Shown here: piece by piece, positions 26,764 to 35,896 of the stretch | How positions within the stretch are numbered: position 1 is the stretch's first letter | Layout of the letters: every line of letters starts with the position of its first letter | Assembly (NCBI GenBank): GCA_036504055.1 | Contig: DASXVU010000003.1 | Span: forward strand, 30,038 to 94,037 | Direction: 5' to 3' | Length of the DNA stretch: 64,000 nucleotides | From: Methanomassiliicoccales archaeon | Lineage (GTDB): Archaea; Thermoplasmatota; Thermoplasmata; Methanomassiliicoccales; UBA472 | Notes under the pieces: model-generated | Seen by the model: only the letters and a program-made list of their open reading frames with translations | What the model was told of the DNA's origin: nothing | Databases searched by the model: none | Program-made: the position numbers and the translations under genes

Positions 26764-26778
26764 CTGTCACCCTTCCGC

Positions 26779-28098
26779 TCACGGCACCAGGCGGTTGCGG
26801 TCACGGGGGAAGAGGATCGCCTCACGTATGTTTTGCTGGTTAAGCATCTTGACCACGAACCGTTCGACGCCGAAGCCCCAGCCGCCGTGCGGTGGCATGC
26901 CATAGGCGAAAGAACTCCGGTAGAAATCGAAAGCCTCCGGGTTAAGCCCTTTCTTCACCATGCGCGCCGTCAGCTTGTCATGCCGGTGCTCCCTCTGCCC
27001 CCCCGAGGCCATCTCCTGCCCCTTATAGTCCAGGTCGAACGAGTAGGAGTAAGGGGTGCCATCCTTCTCCATGATGTAGAAAGGCTTGGCCTCTTCCGGA
27101 TATTCATAGATCCAGTACATCTCATAGCCCTTTTCCATCATGAGGTCTCCGAGAACCTTCTCCCCTTCGGTGCCCAGGTCATCACCGTGGCATACGTTGA
27201 AACCTCCGGCGCAGACCATATCGATGGCGTCGGCGTAGGTTATCATCGGGTACGGTGCCCTCGGCAGGGTTACCGAGGTGTTCAGCTTCTCCAGGTGTTC
27301 CTTTCCCCTCTCCATGACCCCCTTGATGACATATTGCGTGCATGCCTCCAGCATAGCCATCACGTCCCGTTGTGAGGCAATATGGGCCATCTCGGCATCG
27401 AATGAGATGAACTCGGATACATGTCGGACGGTGTCGGACGGTTCCGCCCGGAACGCCTGTCCGATCTCGAATACCCGGTCCAGCCCGGTCGCCATGAGCA
27501 TCTGCTTATACAGCTGCGGAGACTGCGCCAGGTAGGCCTTCTTTCCGAAGTAGTTGATCTCGAACAGCGTCGCCCCGCCCTCGGCTCCGGACGCCACGAT
27601 CTTGGGGGTGAACGTCTCGACGAAGTTCTCCTTCTCGAGGTACTCATCGATCAGGCGCAGCGTCAGCGACTTGATCTCGAAGACCGCCCTGGTCTCCGGC
27701 TTCCTGAGGTCCATGAAACGGTTGTCGAATCGGGTCTCCGGTTCCACGCTGACCTTGTCCACCACGCCCATCGGGAGCGGCGATTGAGAGGTGCTGAGGA
27801 TGTCCATCTCCGAAGGGATGATCTCGAACCCCGCCTTCGCCTGGGCGCTCTGCTTCACCAGGCCGGCGATCCGGACCACGGATTCTCGCGGCACCGAGGA
27901 AAGCTTGTCCATCAGCTCGGGGACGATCTTCTTTTTAGGAGCGGTGATCTGGACGATACCGTACCTGTCCCGCAATATGAGGAACGAGATACCTCCTAAG
28001 TTCCTTACTTCTTGGACCCATCCCTCCACGACGACCACTTTGTCAAAGTCTTCGCTGGAGATGTTCTTCGAGTTCTTCGTGGGCATAATCGGTTCCAT
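26779..28098 (-). CDS. aspS: Aspartyl-tRNA synthetase, archaeal type
   Basis: This roughly 439-residue class IIb synthetase has an N-terminal OB-fold anticodon-binding domain (VVVEGWVQEVRNLGG onward). Motif 2 (VFEIGQAFRAEPSDT) and motif 3 (GWGFGVERFVVKML) complete the catalytic core. It lacks the bacterial GAD insertion, fitting the archaeal/eukaryal short type. Archaeal AspRS may also charge tRNA-Asn; that cannot be read from motifs here. Starts at GTG 28107, ATG 28098 and ATG 28086 are open; 28098 has GGGTG 6 nt upstream. A TATA-like TATTAATAAA on the minus strand lies at 28129-28138. Confidence 0.95.
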   Translation of the reverse strand: MEPIMPTKNSKNISSEDFDKVVVVEGWVQEVRNLGGISFLILRDRYGIVQITAPKKKIVPELMDKLSSVPRESVVRIAGLVKQSAQAKAGFEIIPSEMDILSTSQSPLPMGVVDKVSVEPETRFDNRFMDLRKPETRAVFEIKSLTLRLIDEYLEKENFVETFTPKIVASGAEGGATLFEINYFGKKAYLAQSPQLYKQMLMATGLDRVFEIGQAFRAEPSDTVRHVSEFISFDAEMAHIASQRDVMAMLEACTQYVIKGVMERGKEHLEKLNTSVTLPRAPYPMITYADAIDMVCAGGFNVCHGDDLGTEGEKVLGDLMMEKGYEMYWIYEYPEEAKPFYIMEKDGTPYSYSFDLDYKGQEMASGGQREHRHDKLTARMVKKGLNPEAFDFYRSSFAYGMPPHGGWGFGVERFVVKMLNQQNIREAILFPRDRNRLVP

Positions 28099-28128
28099 GG
28101 CTCGCACCCAGCTCGGAATATGGCAGGG

Positions 28129-28138
28129 ATTTATTAAT
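28129..28138 (-). promoter_or_regulatory. TATA box of the aspS operon
   Basis: On the minus strand TATTAATAAA lies about 30 nt upstream of the preferred aspS start. It would give a very short leader. aspS, the GT-C-like gene and rusA follow in one direction with short gaps. Confidence 0.55.
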
Positions 28139-28251
28139 AGTGTTGGCAGACCGGGACGATCGTGAGTGACTGCTGGCTCCTTTCGTGGGATGCCGAGGAT
28201 GGGCAGTTAGGCGAAGAATAATAAACAATGGGCTCTACATGGCTACCTCCA

Positions 28252-28473
28252 ATGCCTAAAGTAACGGTAAACCACGAAACCTGCATCTCCTGCGGACTGT
28301 GCTTCAACGACAACTGCCCGGATGTATTCGAGGAAGGCGCTGATGGCAGTTCTCAGCTGAGGGTCGCGTTCCGGAAGGAAACGCTATATCAGGGCGAGAT
28401 CCCGGACAGTATGAAGGCCTGCGCCCAGAAGGCCGAGGAAGACTGTCCAGTGTCGGCAATTACGGTGAAATGA
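28252..28473 (+). CDS. Single-cluster ferredoxin-like protein (copy 1)
   Basis: This 73-residue protein has CISCGLCFNDNCPDVF at residues 10-25 and a distal DCPVSAI, the CxxCxxC...CP spacing of small 4Fe-4S ferredoxins with one cluster. Start ATG 28252 lies about 28 nt past a TATA-like AATAATAAAC; an upstream ATG 28228 is possible. It is paralogous to the protein 88 nt downstream. It should carry electrons in the cytoplasm; partners are unknown. Confidence 0.88.
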   Translation: MPKVTVNHETCISCGLCFNDNCPDVFEEGADGSSQLRVAFRKETLYQGEIPDSMKACAQKAEEDCPVSAITVK

Positions 28474-28560
28474 GACATCGGTATGAAATACGATCGGTTA
28501 TCGACCCATATTGCATCCGACCGAAAACAATAAAGTCCGATGCTTCTCTCTATATCCTTC

Positions 28561-28782
28561 ATGCCGAAGGTCAAGGTTGACGAGAACGAGTGTACCGGTT
28601 GCGGATTGTGCTACAACGACGAATGTCCCGACGTCTTCATGGAAGGGGCGGACGGGATCTCCGAAGTGAAGCCGCCATTCCAGAAGGGAGACACCCACAG
28701 CGGCGAGATCCCGGCGGACAAGAAGGACTGCGCTCAAAAGGCAGCGGACGCCTGCCCGGTGACCGCGATCACCGTCGAGTGA
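28561..28782 (+). CDS. Single-cluster ferredoxin-like protein (copy 2)
   Basis: This 73-residue protein is closely similar to copy 1 along its whole length: CTGCGLCYNDECPDVF near the N-terminus, a shared GEIP segment, and ACPVTAITV at the end. It has its own TATA-like ACAATAAAG about 30 nt upstream of ATG 28561, so the two are separate transcription units. Surface charges differ (more Asp/Lys here), suggesting different partners or potentials. Confidence 0.88.
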   Translation: MPKVKVDENECTGCGLCYNDECPDVFMEGADGISEVKPPFQKGDTHSGEIPADKKDCAQKAADACPVTAITVE

Positions 28783-28813
28783 AACCTTAACCTTCACTTC
28801 GTCGGCTGGACGG

Positions 28814-29815
28814 TCATTCCACCGCCTTCTCGACGAAGGTCAGTTTCTTTCTGTCAGTGGACAGTTCGCATCTTGTTCCTAAGGGAATAGTGAACATCGG
28901 ATCGGTGTGCCCGATGTCGATCCCCGCCACGACCGGTATGTCGCATTCCCCCATCAGATCATCGATTATCATCGCCATCGAGTCGTTCTGACCGAACCCC
29001 GCCTCGCTCGGCGAGCGTCCGACGACCAGACCGTAGATATTGTCGAAGACGCCCATCTGTTTCAGATGGGTCAGGTCCCGATCGAAGATCTCGGGCGTCG
29101 CCGATCCGTCATCCTCCAGGAACAGTATCGCGCCGTTCATGTCCGGCCAATATTCGGTCCCCGCCAGAAGCATGAGCGTGCTCAGGTTCCCGCCCACCGC
29201 CCTGCCCTTGGCGTGGCCTTCTCTAAGCACATCCCATCCCGGGTTATTCTTCCACTCCCTTGGACCCAGGTTCTCGTTAAGGAACCAGCGGTCCTCTGCC
29301 CAGTTCTCGGAGGCCTCCACCGGGATATTGTTGGACCCTTCCAACAGCACCTGGTCGAACGACCTCTCTGCGTAGGCGGACATCTCCGGCTGGCAGAATG
29401 TGACGAAGGCGGGACCATGGAAATTGACCAGCCCGGACCTGGCCAGGATCGCGATGTTCAGTGCGGTCACGTCGCTGAAGCCGATGAAAGCCTTCCTGCT
29501 CTCCCGGATGGCCTTGTAGTCCAGCTCGGGCAAGAGCTGGTTCGAGTTGAATCCGCCTATCACCGACATCACCAGGTCGACTTCCGGATCAAGGAATGCG
29601 TCCATGATGTCCATGGACCTTTCTTGGATCGTTCCGGAGGCATGACCTCGGGAACCCATGGCATGTTTGGCCATCTGGACCTTCAGCCCCTTCGATTCGA
29701 GCCTCCGGATTCCGATGTCCCAGACCCTCGGTTCCAATATACTGGCTGACAGGGATGGGGCCACCAGGCGGACTATGCCCCCGGACTTCACTCTCTTCGG
29801 TTTGACCAGGTCCAT
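28814..29815 (-). CDS. S66-family LD-carboxypeptidase/MccF-like protein
   Basis: This 333-residue protein is an S66 peptidase: N-terminal VRLVAPSLS, the nucleophile elbow FIGFSDVTALN near residue 120, ILFLEDDG and a C-terminal GIDIGHTDPMFTIPLGT that carries the catalytic His. Relatives are murein LD-carboxypeptidases and MccF, which cleaves microcin C7-type toxins. As archaea lack murein, an MccF-like or general acyl-amide hydrolase role is more plausible. The frame runs to 29935 but the extra segment looks non-coding; ATG 29815 begins right before the core. Confidence 0.85.
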   Translation of the reverse strand: MDLVKPKRVKSGGIVRLVAPSLSASILEPRVWDIGIRRLESKGLKVQMAKHAMGSRGHASGTIQERSMDIMDAFLDPEVDLVMSVIGGFNSNQLLPELDYKAIRESRKAFIGFSDVTALNIAILARSGLVNFHGPAFVTFCQPEMSAYAERSFDQVLLEGSNNIPVEASENWAEDRWFLNENLGPREWKNNPGWDVLREGHAKGRAVGGNLSTLMLLAGTEYWPDMNGAILFLEDDGSATPEIFDRDLTHLKQMGVFDNIYGLVVGRSPSEAGFGQNDSMAMIIDDLMGECDIPVVAGIDIGHTDPMFTIPLGTRCELSTDRKKLTFVEKAVE

Positions 29816-29988
29816 GCCTGGAGGTAACAGGCCACGGTGGGTTATTCCTTTCGCCCACCGGTCGTGTGCAACATCCTTTGATGGTAACTGGTAACGGTCA
29901 TGCAATACATTCCAGCACGCCAAATGCGGCATCAATTTTTAAATAGGGTCACTGCATTTCACAAACTCAATCTAGGTACGGGAATCAC

Positions 29989-31131
29989 ATGACGGACAAA
30001 GTGACTGTTTCAGTGATAAAGGCGGATGTCGGATCGGTATGCGGGCACTCGAAGCCTCACCCGAAGATGATGTCGGTCTGCGGGGACGTCCTGAAGGACG
30101 GTGTCCGGGCGGGCACGATCAACGACTTCTACGTCACTAGGGTGGGGGATGACATTAACCTGTTCATGACCCACAACAAGGGAGAGAACAATTGCGACGT
30201 GCACGGACTGGCATGGGAGGCGTTCCAAAGAGCCGCCAAGCTGGCCAAGGAGATGAAGATGTACGCCGCCGGTCAGGACATCCTGAAGGACGCGTTCAGC
30301 GGCAACATCCGGGGCATGGGCCCGGGAGCCGCGGAGATGGAGTTCATAGAACGCGGTTCGGAACCGGTAGTCTTCTTCATGGCCGACAAGACCGAGCCGT
30401 CCGCCTATTCGATGCCATTGACCAGGACCTTCATGGACCCGTTCACGACCACCGGACTCATCATCGACCCGAAGGCCCACGAAGGATTCAGGTTCGAGAT
30501 ACAGGACGTTCTGGACTCGAAGAAATGCATGATGTCTGCGCCGGAAGAGTCGTATGACATACTCAGCCTGCTGGGCGATACCTCCCGATATGCGATCAAG
30601 AGGATCTTCAGCAAGAACAAGGACATGGGCATCTCAGCGGTCGTAAGCACCGAGAAGCTGAACCTGTGCGCCGGCAAGTACGTCGGCAAGGACGACCCGG
30701 TCTGCGTCGTACGGTGCCAGTCCGGATTCCCGGCGGTCGGAGAGGTCCTCCAGCCATACATGCACCCGTATATGGTGGCCGGCTGGATGAGAGGGTCTCA
30801 TATCGGCGCCTGGTATCCCTGCTCGGTCGCAGATTCGGACCCGGTCTACTTCGATGGGCCGCCACGCGTCTGTGCCCTCGGTTTCCAGATCAGCCACGGA
30901 AAGATCCAGGGCATGGAGGACCCAGGCAGCCCGGTCGGGTTCCACACGCCGGTCGACTTCTTCTCCGGCAGCTGCTGGGACACCGCCCGCCAGAAGGCCA
31001 TCAAGGCCAGCATCTACCTGAGGCAGCAGGGTCCGTTCATGCCAGGCATCCTGGGACCGGAAGAGATGGAATACACCACCCGCCCGGCCGTCCTCAGCAA
31101 GCTGAAAGACAGGATGGAAGACATTGAGTAA
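29989..31131 (+). CDS. fbp: Fructose-1,6-bisphosphate aldolase/phosphatase
   Basis: This 380-residue bifunctional gluconeogenic enzyme makes fructose 6-phosphate directly from triose phosphates. Hallmarks are VSVIKADVGSVCGHSKPHP at the N-terminus, DDINLFMTHNKGENN (metal-binding aspartates) and DFFSGSCWDTARQKA near the end. Length matches the archaeal family. A TATA-like TTTTTAAATAG is at about 29936-29946, giving a leader of roughly 20 nt. It overlaps the tpiA start, so both enzymes are made together, which fits channelling of triose phosphates. Confidence 0.97.
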   Translation: MTDKVTVSVIKADVGSVCGHSKPHPKMMSVCGDVLKDGVRAGTINDFYVTRVGDDINLFMTHNKGENNCDVHGLAWEAFQRAAKLAKEMKMYAAGQDILKDAFSGNIRGMGPGAAEMEFIERGSEPVVFFMADKTEPSAYSMPLTRTFMDPFTTTGLIIDPKAHEGFRFEIQDVLDSKKCMMSAPEESYDILSLLGDTSRYAIKRIFSKNKDMGISAVVSTEKLNLCAGKYVGKDDPVCVVRCQSGFPAVGEVLQPYMHPYMVAGWMRGSHIGAWYPCSVADSDPVYFDGPPRVCALGFQISHGKIQGMEDPGSPVGFHTPVDFFSGSCWDTARQKAIKASIYLRQQGPFMPGILGPEEMEYTTRPAVLSKLKDRMEDIE

Positions 31132-31801
31132 GCTCGCGACCCCGGCCATCATCGTCAACTTCAAGGTGTACCGAGAGGTGGAGGGCACAAAGGCCGTCTC
31201 CATCGCTCTGGCCTGCCAGAAGGTTGCCGAAGAGTCCGGGGTCAGCGTCGCGGTCTGTCCTCCGGCAGTCGAACTGTCAAGGGTAGCCGCGGCGGTAAAC
31301 ATCCCGGTACTGGCACAGCATGTCGACGCGAGGAAGCCCGGCTCCAACACCGGTTGGATCACGCCGGAGATGGTCGCGTCGGCGGGCGCAGCCGGTACTC
31401 TATTGAACCATTCCGAGCATCGGCTAGAGATCACCGACCTGAAGAACTCGGTTTCCGCGTGCAGAGCGAACAGTCTGCTATCGGTTGTCTGTGCCGATTC
31501 GGCGGAGACATCCGGTGCGGTAGCATTTTTCAAGCCCGATTTCATCGCGGTGGAACCGCCGGAGCTGATCGGAGGGGACATATCGGTCACGTCAGCAAGG
31601 CCGGAGGTCGTATCCGATGCCGTCAACGCGGTACACCGGGTCGATGCCAATATCCCGGTGCTTTGCGGGGCGGGTGTCAAGACCGGCAAGGACGTGAAGG
31701 CCGCCATCGACCTGGGAGCGAAAGGGGTGCTCCTGGCATCCGGAGTGGTGAAGGCCTCCGATGTCAGAAAGGCGCTTTCCGACCTGGTCAGCGGCATCTG
31801 A
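31124..31801 (+). CDS. tpiA: Triosephosphate isomerase, archaeal type
   Basis: This 225-residue enzyme interconverts glyceraldehyde 3-phosphate and DHAP. The archaeal short TIM pattern is seen: IIVNFKVY at the start (catalytic Asn/Lys), LLNHSEHR (catalytic His), VEPPELIGG (catalytic Glu) and GAKGVLLASGVVKA for phosphate binding. The start is TTG 31124, inside the end of the upstream gene, with GGATGGAAG before it. The 8-nt overlap suggests translational coupling with the FBP aldolase/phosphatase. Confidence 0.96.
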   Translation: MSKLATPAIIVNFKVYREVEGTKAVSIALACQKVAEESGVSVAVCPPAVELSRVAAAVNIPVLAQHVDARKPGSNTGWITPEMVASAGAAGTLLNHSEHRLEITDLKNSVSACRANSLLSVVCADSAETSGAVAFFKPDFIAVEPPELIGGDISVTSARPEVVSDAVNAVHRVDANIPVLCGAGVKTGKDVKAAIDLGAKGVLLASGVVKASDVRKALSDLVSGI

Positions 31802-31872
31802 TTATTCTGACCGTTCTCTCAGGTTCAGAGTAGCACATCGATGTATGGTCCTAACGGTCGCATGTCCCTAGC

Positions 31873-33870
31873 ATGCGTCGATGGGATCAGCCGGTGGCCG
31901 TCCTTGCCCTTCTTGCTCTGCTGATGCCCGTGCTCCCGGTGGTTGCGGGAACGGATGTCAGCGGGGATCCGACCCCCATGCTCCTCCTGGTCAGGGTGGC
32001 CCCATCGACGCCTCTCGAATTTGTGACCATCCAGAATGTCTCGAATCGGACCATGGACCTACGCGGTTACACAATCGACGACGGTGAGGGGTGGATCAAG
32101 TTGAACGAGACGATGCCGCTTAAACATGGAGAACGGCTGAGCTTCTCTCCAGACCCGGTCTCATTCAGGACCTACTACCCGGAGGAAATGGTCATGGCCT
32201 ATCGTGGAGAACACGCCATAACCCATGGAACCCTCGCCCTGGCAGATAAGGGTGACCAGGTCAGCCTGATCGGTCCGGGCGGAGAGTTGGTCGACACCTT
32301 CTGTTACGGTGCTGCCTCAACGACCTCAGGATGGGCGGGATCGCCTTTCACGCCATTGCCGAAAGGGGACATGGCCGTTCGCGACATGACGGTCCACGAC
32401 ACGGATACCGCCTCGGACTGGTTCCGTTCCTGCGCGGGGAGGTCGGAACGGGACATAACGTCATATGAGGGAACTGTTGAGCCCTTTACCTCCCCCGAGG
32501 ATGCGCAGATGAGAATGGTCCGGGAGATAGGCTATGCTCGGGAAAGCATAGAGGCGTGCGTCTACGAGATGGGCGATCCATTGATAACGAGGATGTTCTC
32601 CGACGCCGAGGCCGATGGCGTGAAGGTGAGGATCCTGATCGAGGGTCAGCCGGTAACCGGTCTGTCCAACTCCTCCAAGACCGCCGTCGCTACCTTGGTT
32701 TCCTCTGGATGCGATGTCCGCTTGATGATATCAAATCAAAGCTATCGGAGATACGATTGCCTGCACGCCAAGTATTTCGTCATCGACCGGGAGCGGGTCA
32801 CCGTGATGTCCGAGAACTGGGCGGGCGGCCTGATCACCAACCGCGGTTGGGGGGCGACGGTCGTATCACCAGGATTGGCACGGGATGTGATTGACATGTT
32901 CCAGGAGGATTCCTCCCTGGACCGGCGGGATGTGAAGGAGGCATCACCAATGGTCAAGGATTGGTACGCTCCCCCGACCGATGTCGATCCGCTTTCCGCA
33001 AACGGAAGAAATAGGGAGCCGGTGACCTGCGACGTTTCCCTGATAGTTTCCCCGGACACTGCATACCGGGGCATCCTAGGCCTGATCTCATCCGCTACCT
33101 CCAGACTTCTGGTCGAACAGTTGTACATCGACCCGGCCTGGGTGGGGAAGAATCAGATAATGGACGAACTGATAGACGCGGCCAGTAGAGGTGTGAAGGT
33201 GCGTGTGCTGCTCGACCAGACCTTTGTGGACACCTCTGACACTCGGAACAACTCGATGACGGTGGATGCACTCAACACCCAGGCCAGGGAACTGGGCATT
33301 GACCTCGAGGCCAGGCTCATTTCGGACTATCACGATCTCGGTGTCCTCCACAACAAGGGGGTCATCGCCGACGACAGGGTATTGGTTTCCAGCATCAACT
33401 GGGTGGACGCATCCGTGTTCCAGAACCGGGAGATAGGGCTGATAATATCATCGTCATCGATGGCCGCATTCTTCGCCGATTTCTTTTGGAATGATTGGGC
33501 GGTCGATCCAGACCCGCCCTCGATCCGTCTTCCCTGGAACAATCTGACCTTGAGCGAAGGGCAGCCATTGCTCCTGGACGCCACCAAGTGCAATGATAAT
33601 GCAGGCATAGCCTCTTACTTTTGGACCGATGGTCGGGACGGACGCCAATGGAACGGCTCGTACCAGATGGTCTATCTGGAGTTGGGGGTCCATGAGATCA
33701 CCCTGGAGGTCACCGATCGTTTCGGGAACACGGCGACAGCGAGGCTGCTCGTGATAGTCAATCCCCTGGCACCGGTCGACGAAACGAACTATCTGATCCT
33801 CGTTCCGGCGGGAGGCGTCGGTCTGGCCGGTCTTATCTGGTTTGCCTGGAAAAGAAATAAGAGGCGCTAG
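31873..33870 (+). CDS. Exported phospholipase D-like protein with lamin-tail domain
   Basis: This 665-residue protein has a signal peptide, then a lamin-tail-like beta domain (about 30-175: FVTIQNVSNRTMDLRGYTID). Two PLD repeats follow, with HAKYFVIDRERVTVMSENW at about residue 297 and HNKGVIADDRVLVSSINW near residue 494. A PKD-like domain and one C-terminal membrane helix with a KRNKRR tail come last. Both HKD motifs (HxK-x4-D) are intact, so it may be an active phosphodiesterase or nuclease on the cell surface. Lipid, DNA or teichoic-like substrates are all possible. Confidence 0.88.
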   Translation: MRRWDQPVAVLALLALLMPVLPVVAGTDVSGDPTPMLLLVRVAPSTPLEFVTIQNVSNRTMDLRGYTIDDGEGWIKLNETMPLKHGERLSFSPDPVSFRTYYPEEMVMAYRGEHAITHGTLALADKGDQVSLIGPGGELVDTFCYGAASTTSGWAGSPFTPLPKGDMAVRDMTVHDTDTASDWFRSCAGRSERDITSYEGTVEPFTSPEDAQMRMVREIGYARESIEACVYEMGDPLITRMFSDAEADGVKVRILIEGQPVTGLSNSSKTAVATLVSSGCDVRLMISNQSYRRYDCLHAKYFVIDRERVTVMSENWAGGLITNRGWGATVVSPGLARDVIDMFQEDSSLDRRDVKEASPMVKDWYAPPTDVDPLSANGRNREPVTCDVSLIVSPDTAYRGILGLISSATSRLLVEQLYIDPAWVGKNQIMDELIDAASRGVKVRVLLDQTFVDTSDTRNNSMTVDALNTQARELGIDLEARLISDYHDLGVLHNKGVIADDRVLVSSINWVDASVFQNREIGLIISSSSMAAFFADFFWNDWAVDPDPPSIRLPWNNLTLSEGQPLLLDATKCNDNAGIASYFWTDGRDGRQWNGSYQMVYLELGVHEITLEVTDRFGNTATARLLVIVNPLAPVDETNYLILVPAGGVGLAGLIWFAWKRNKRR

Positions 33871-33884
33871 CGCAATCGGCCGGC

Positions 33885-34319
33885 GTGCTGATAAGGTACT
33901 TCAAACCTTCCGATCTCTGGGCGGTCTATGAACTGGCCTCGAACAATCTGAAGGAGCGGTACAACCCCACCATCTTCTCCGAACTCTCCGTCTACTGGCC
34001 CAATGGGTTCCTGGTCGTGGAGGACATGGGGCGGATAGTAGGTTTCCTCTTTGGCATCATGTCATCGGAGGTGGAGTCCCGGGTCCTCATGCTGGCGGTC
34101 AAGAAGGAACACCGGAACCGCGGTATCGGCACGATGCTGCTGAACCGCTTCTTGCTGGAGGGCGCCAACAGGGGGGTCAGGATGATCTCCCTGGAGGTCC
34201 GTGCAGGCAATCTGCCGGCAATAAGATTCTACCAGCGGTTGGGCTTCATGATGACCGGCCGCATTCCGAACTATTATTCGAATGGAGAGGACGGATACAC
34301 CCTCAAGCTCCACCTATGA
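33885..34319 (+). CDS. rimI: RimI-type GNAT N-acetyltransferase
   Basis: This 144-residue protein has the GNAT fold with the CoA-binding VKKEHRNRGIGTMLL motif and the C-terminal IRFYQRLGFMMTGRIPNYY typical of RimI/Ard1 protein N-terminal acetyltransferases. The start is GTG 33885, 14 nt after the PLD-like gene. In archaea such enzymes acetylate N-termini of many proteins. A broader substrate range is possible. Confidence 0.87.
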   Translation: MLIRYFKPSDLWAVYELASNNLKERYNPTIFSELSVYWPNGFLVVEDMGRIVGFLFGIMSSEVESRVLMLAVKKEHRNRGIGTMLLNRFLLEGANRGVRMISLEVRAGNLPAIRFYQRLGFMMTGRIPNYYSNGEDGYTLKLHL

Positions 34320-34358
34320 TGCCTTCCGACCTCGATCCAGCTTGGAGCTCCGTTCCCA

Positions 34359-35894
34359 TCAATGGAACATCGTGTCCTTGTCGGCGGTCTCGTTCTGGAA
34401 ATAATAGGGGGATTTCTCCTTCTGGGCTGAAGATATGTCCGTGCCCAGGCCCTTGGTGTACGAGCCATACCGGTCCTTGATCTGGTCTTCGGCGGAACGG
34501 GAACGCTTGATCGCCAGGTCGATATGTTTGAGATCGATCATAGGGTCACCGTTGACCACTGCGACGTCCCCGGCACCACGCACCAGGCCACCCAGCTCTC
34601 TCAGGCGCAGGGTCAATGCGTTGTTCTGATTATCGATGCGCTTGGCCCGCTGCCTGGCCTCCTTGATGATGCCCACCACCGCGGCGGTCGTTGCCGGCGG
34701 GATCCTTCCGTCAACGGTGATCTCCTGGGCTATGAACTGGGCCAAGCGGGCCCGGTTCTGATCGTTGTCCTCCATGGTGGTGTTGACCAGCACCTCATAG
34801 CCGTTACCGGATATCCTGGAGCGGAGCGGAGAGAGGACCTGTTCCAGGTCCTGTATGTTGCATGCCCCGACGAATATGAAATCGCATGGAACGTCGTTGA
34901 CCTTCACGCTTGCCCCGGCGCTCTGCGGGTTGCGGCCGCTGATGGGGAAGCGCTTCTCCTGCATGGCGGTGAGAATGAAGCGTTGGATGTGGCCGAGATG
35001 GGGCAGCTCATCCAGGAAAAGGACGCCTTCATGGGCCTCGTGTATCGATCCCGGGACCACTCTCTCATAGGGCTGCGTTCCCAGCTGTGGGTGCCCGCCA
35101 TACGGGTCATGTCGGACATCTCCCAATAGTTCGGTCTCAGATGATCCGGTTGCCAGCACGAACGGGTTGCGGTTCAGGGGGACCAGGACCTTCCTGGGCG
35201 AGACCTTTTCCAGTTCGCGGCGCTTCTCCAGCGCGCTCTGGTCGAGCACCCTGATCATTTCACCACAGCGCTCAAAGACGACCACTTCCTCTTTTCCGAA
35301 GCGTTTCCGGGTGGTGGTGACCCTCTCCTTGCCAGCCGATGCGGTCTGTCCCTGGGCGGCGTTGATCTGTTCGAACAGTCCGGTCATCAGGTCGCCGAAC
35401 GGGTTGGCCTGGTTCGGCTGATCCCCGCCCTTGGGCTTGGCGCATTTGGGACAGGTGCGCTCCTTCGGTGATGAATAGGTGCCGCAGTTCTTGCACCGGT
35501 ATCCGAGACGCTCGGAGACGTTGATGGGCGCGTTGATCGGGTCGATCAGCTCTCCCTCGGCGGAGCCCAGGGATTCCAGTTCCTTACGGACCTCATCCTC
35601 CCTTTTGACCTCGACCGTGGGACGCTCCGGGTTCTCCGGGTTGTGCACGATGCGGATCTCCTCCTTGGGAGCCGATAAATGTAAAGAAAGCGCCTGGGCG
35701 ATCATCGATTTCCCGCATCCAGGCGGACCGACCAATAAAAGATGGCGCCGCTGCTTGGCAGCGATGCGCGCCAGGGTCACGGCCTCTTCCTGGCCGATGA
35801 CCCGCATCAGCGGATCTGTCGGTATCTCGATGTCCGAGGTGGACTCGATCGACCGAAGGTCGGGTTCCCGCTGAAGGTTCACTTTTGCAGTCAT
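34359..35894 (-). CDS. LonB-like AAA+ ATPase lacking the protease domain
   Basis: This 511-residue protein aligns by eye with the ATPase half of archaeal LonB: RVIGQEEAVTLARIAAKQRR, Walker A GPPGCGKS at 56-63, LLGDVRHDPYGG, HEAHEGVLFLDELPHLGHIQ (Walker B), FILTAMQEKRFPISG and a C-terminal LRLRELGGLVRGAGDVAV. It ends at about the point where LonB's Ser-Lys protease domain would begin, so no protease site is present. The membrane-anchor insertion is replaced by a zinc ribbon (Cys134, 137, 148, 151). It starts 2 nt after the dnaG stop. A chaperone or remodelling role is inferred. Confidence 0.82.
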   Translation of the reverse strand: MTAKVNLQREPDLRSIESTSDIEIPTDPLMRVIGQEEAVTLARIAAKQRRHLLLVGPPGCGKSMIAQALSLHLSAPKEEIRIVHNPENPERPTVEVKREDEVRKELESLGSAEGELIDPINAPINVSERLGYRCKNCGTYSSPKERTCPKCAKPKGGDQPNQANPFGDLMTGLFEQINAAQGQTASAGKERVTTTRKRFGKEEVVVFERCGEMIRVLDQSALEKRRELEKVSPRKVLVPLNRNPFVLATGSSETELLGDVRHDPYGGHPQLGTQPYERVVPGSIHEAHEGVLFLDELPHLGHIQRFILTAMQEKRFPISGRNPQSAGASVKVNDVPCDFIFVGACNIQDLEQVLSPLRSRISGNGYEVLVNTTMEDNDQNRARLAQFIAQEITVDGRIPPATTAAVVGIIKEARQRAKRIDNQNNALTLRLRELGGLVRGAGDVAVVNGDPMIDLKHIDLAIKRSRSAEDQIKDRYGSYTKGLGTDISSAQKEKSPYYFQNETADKDTMFH

Positions 35895-35896
35895 GT

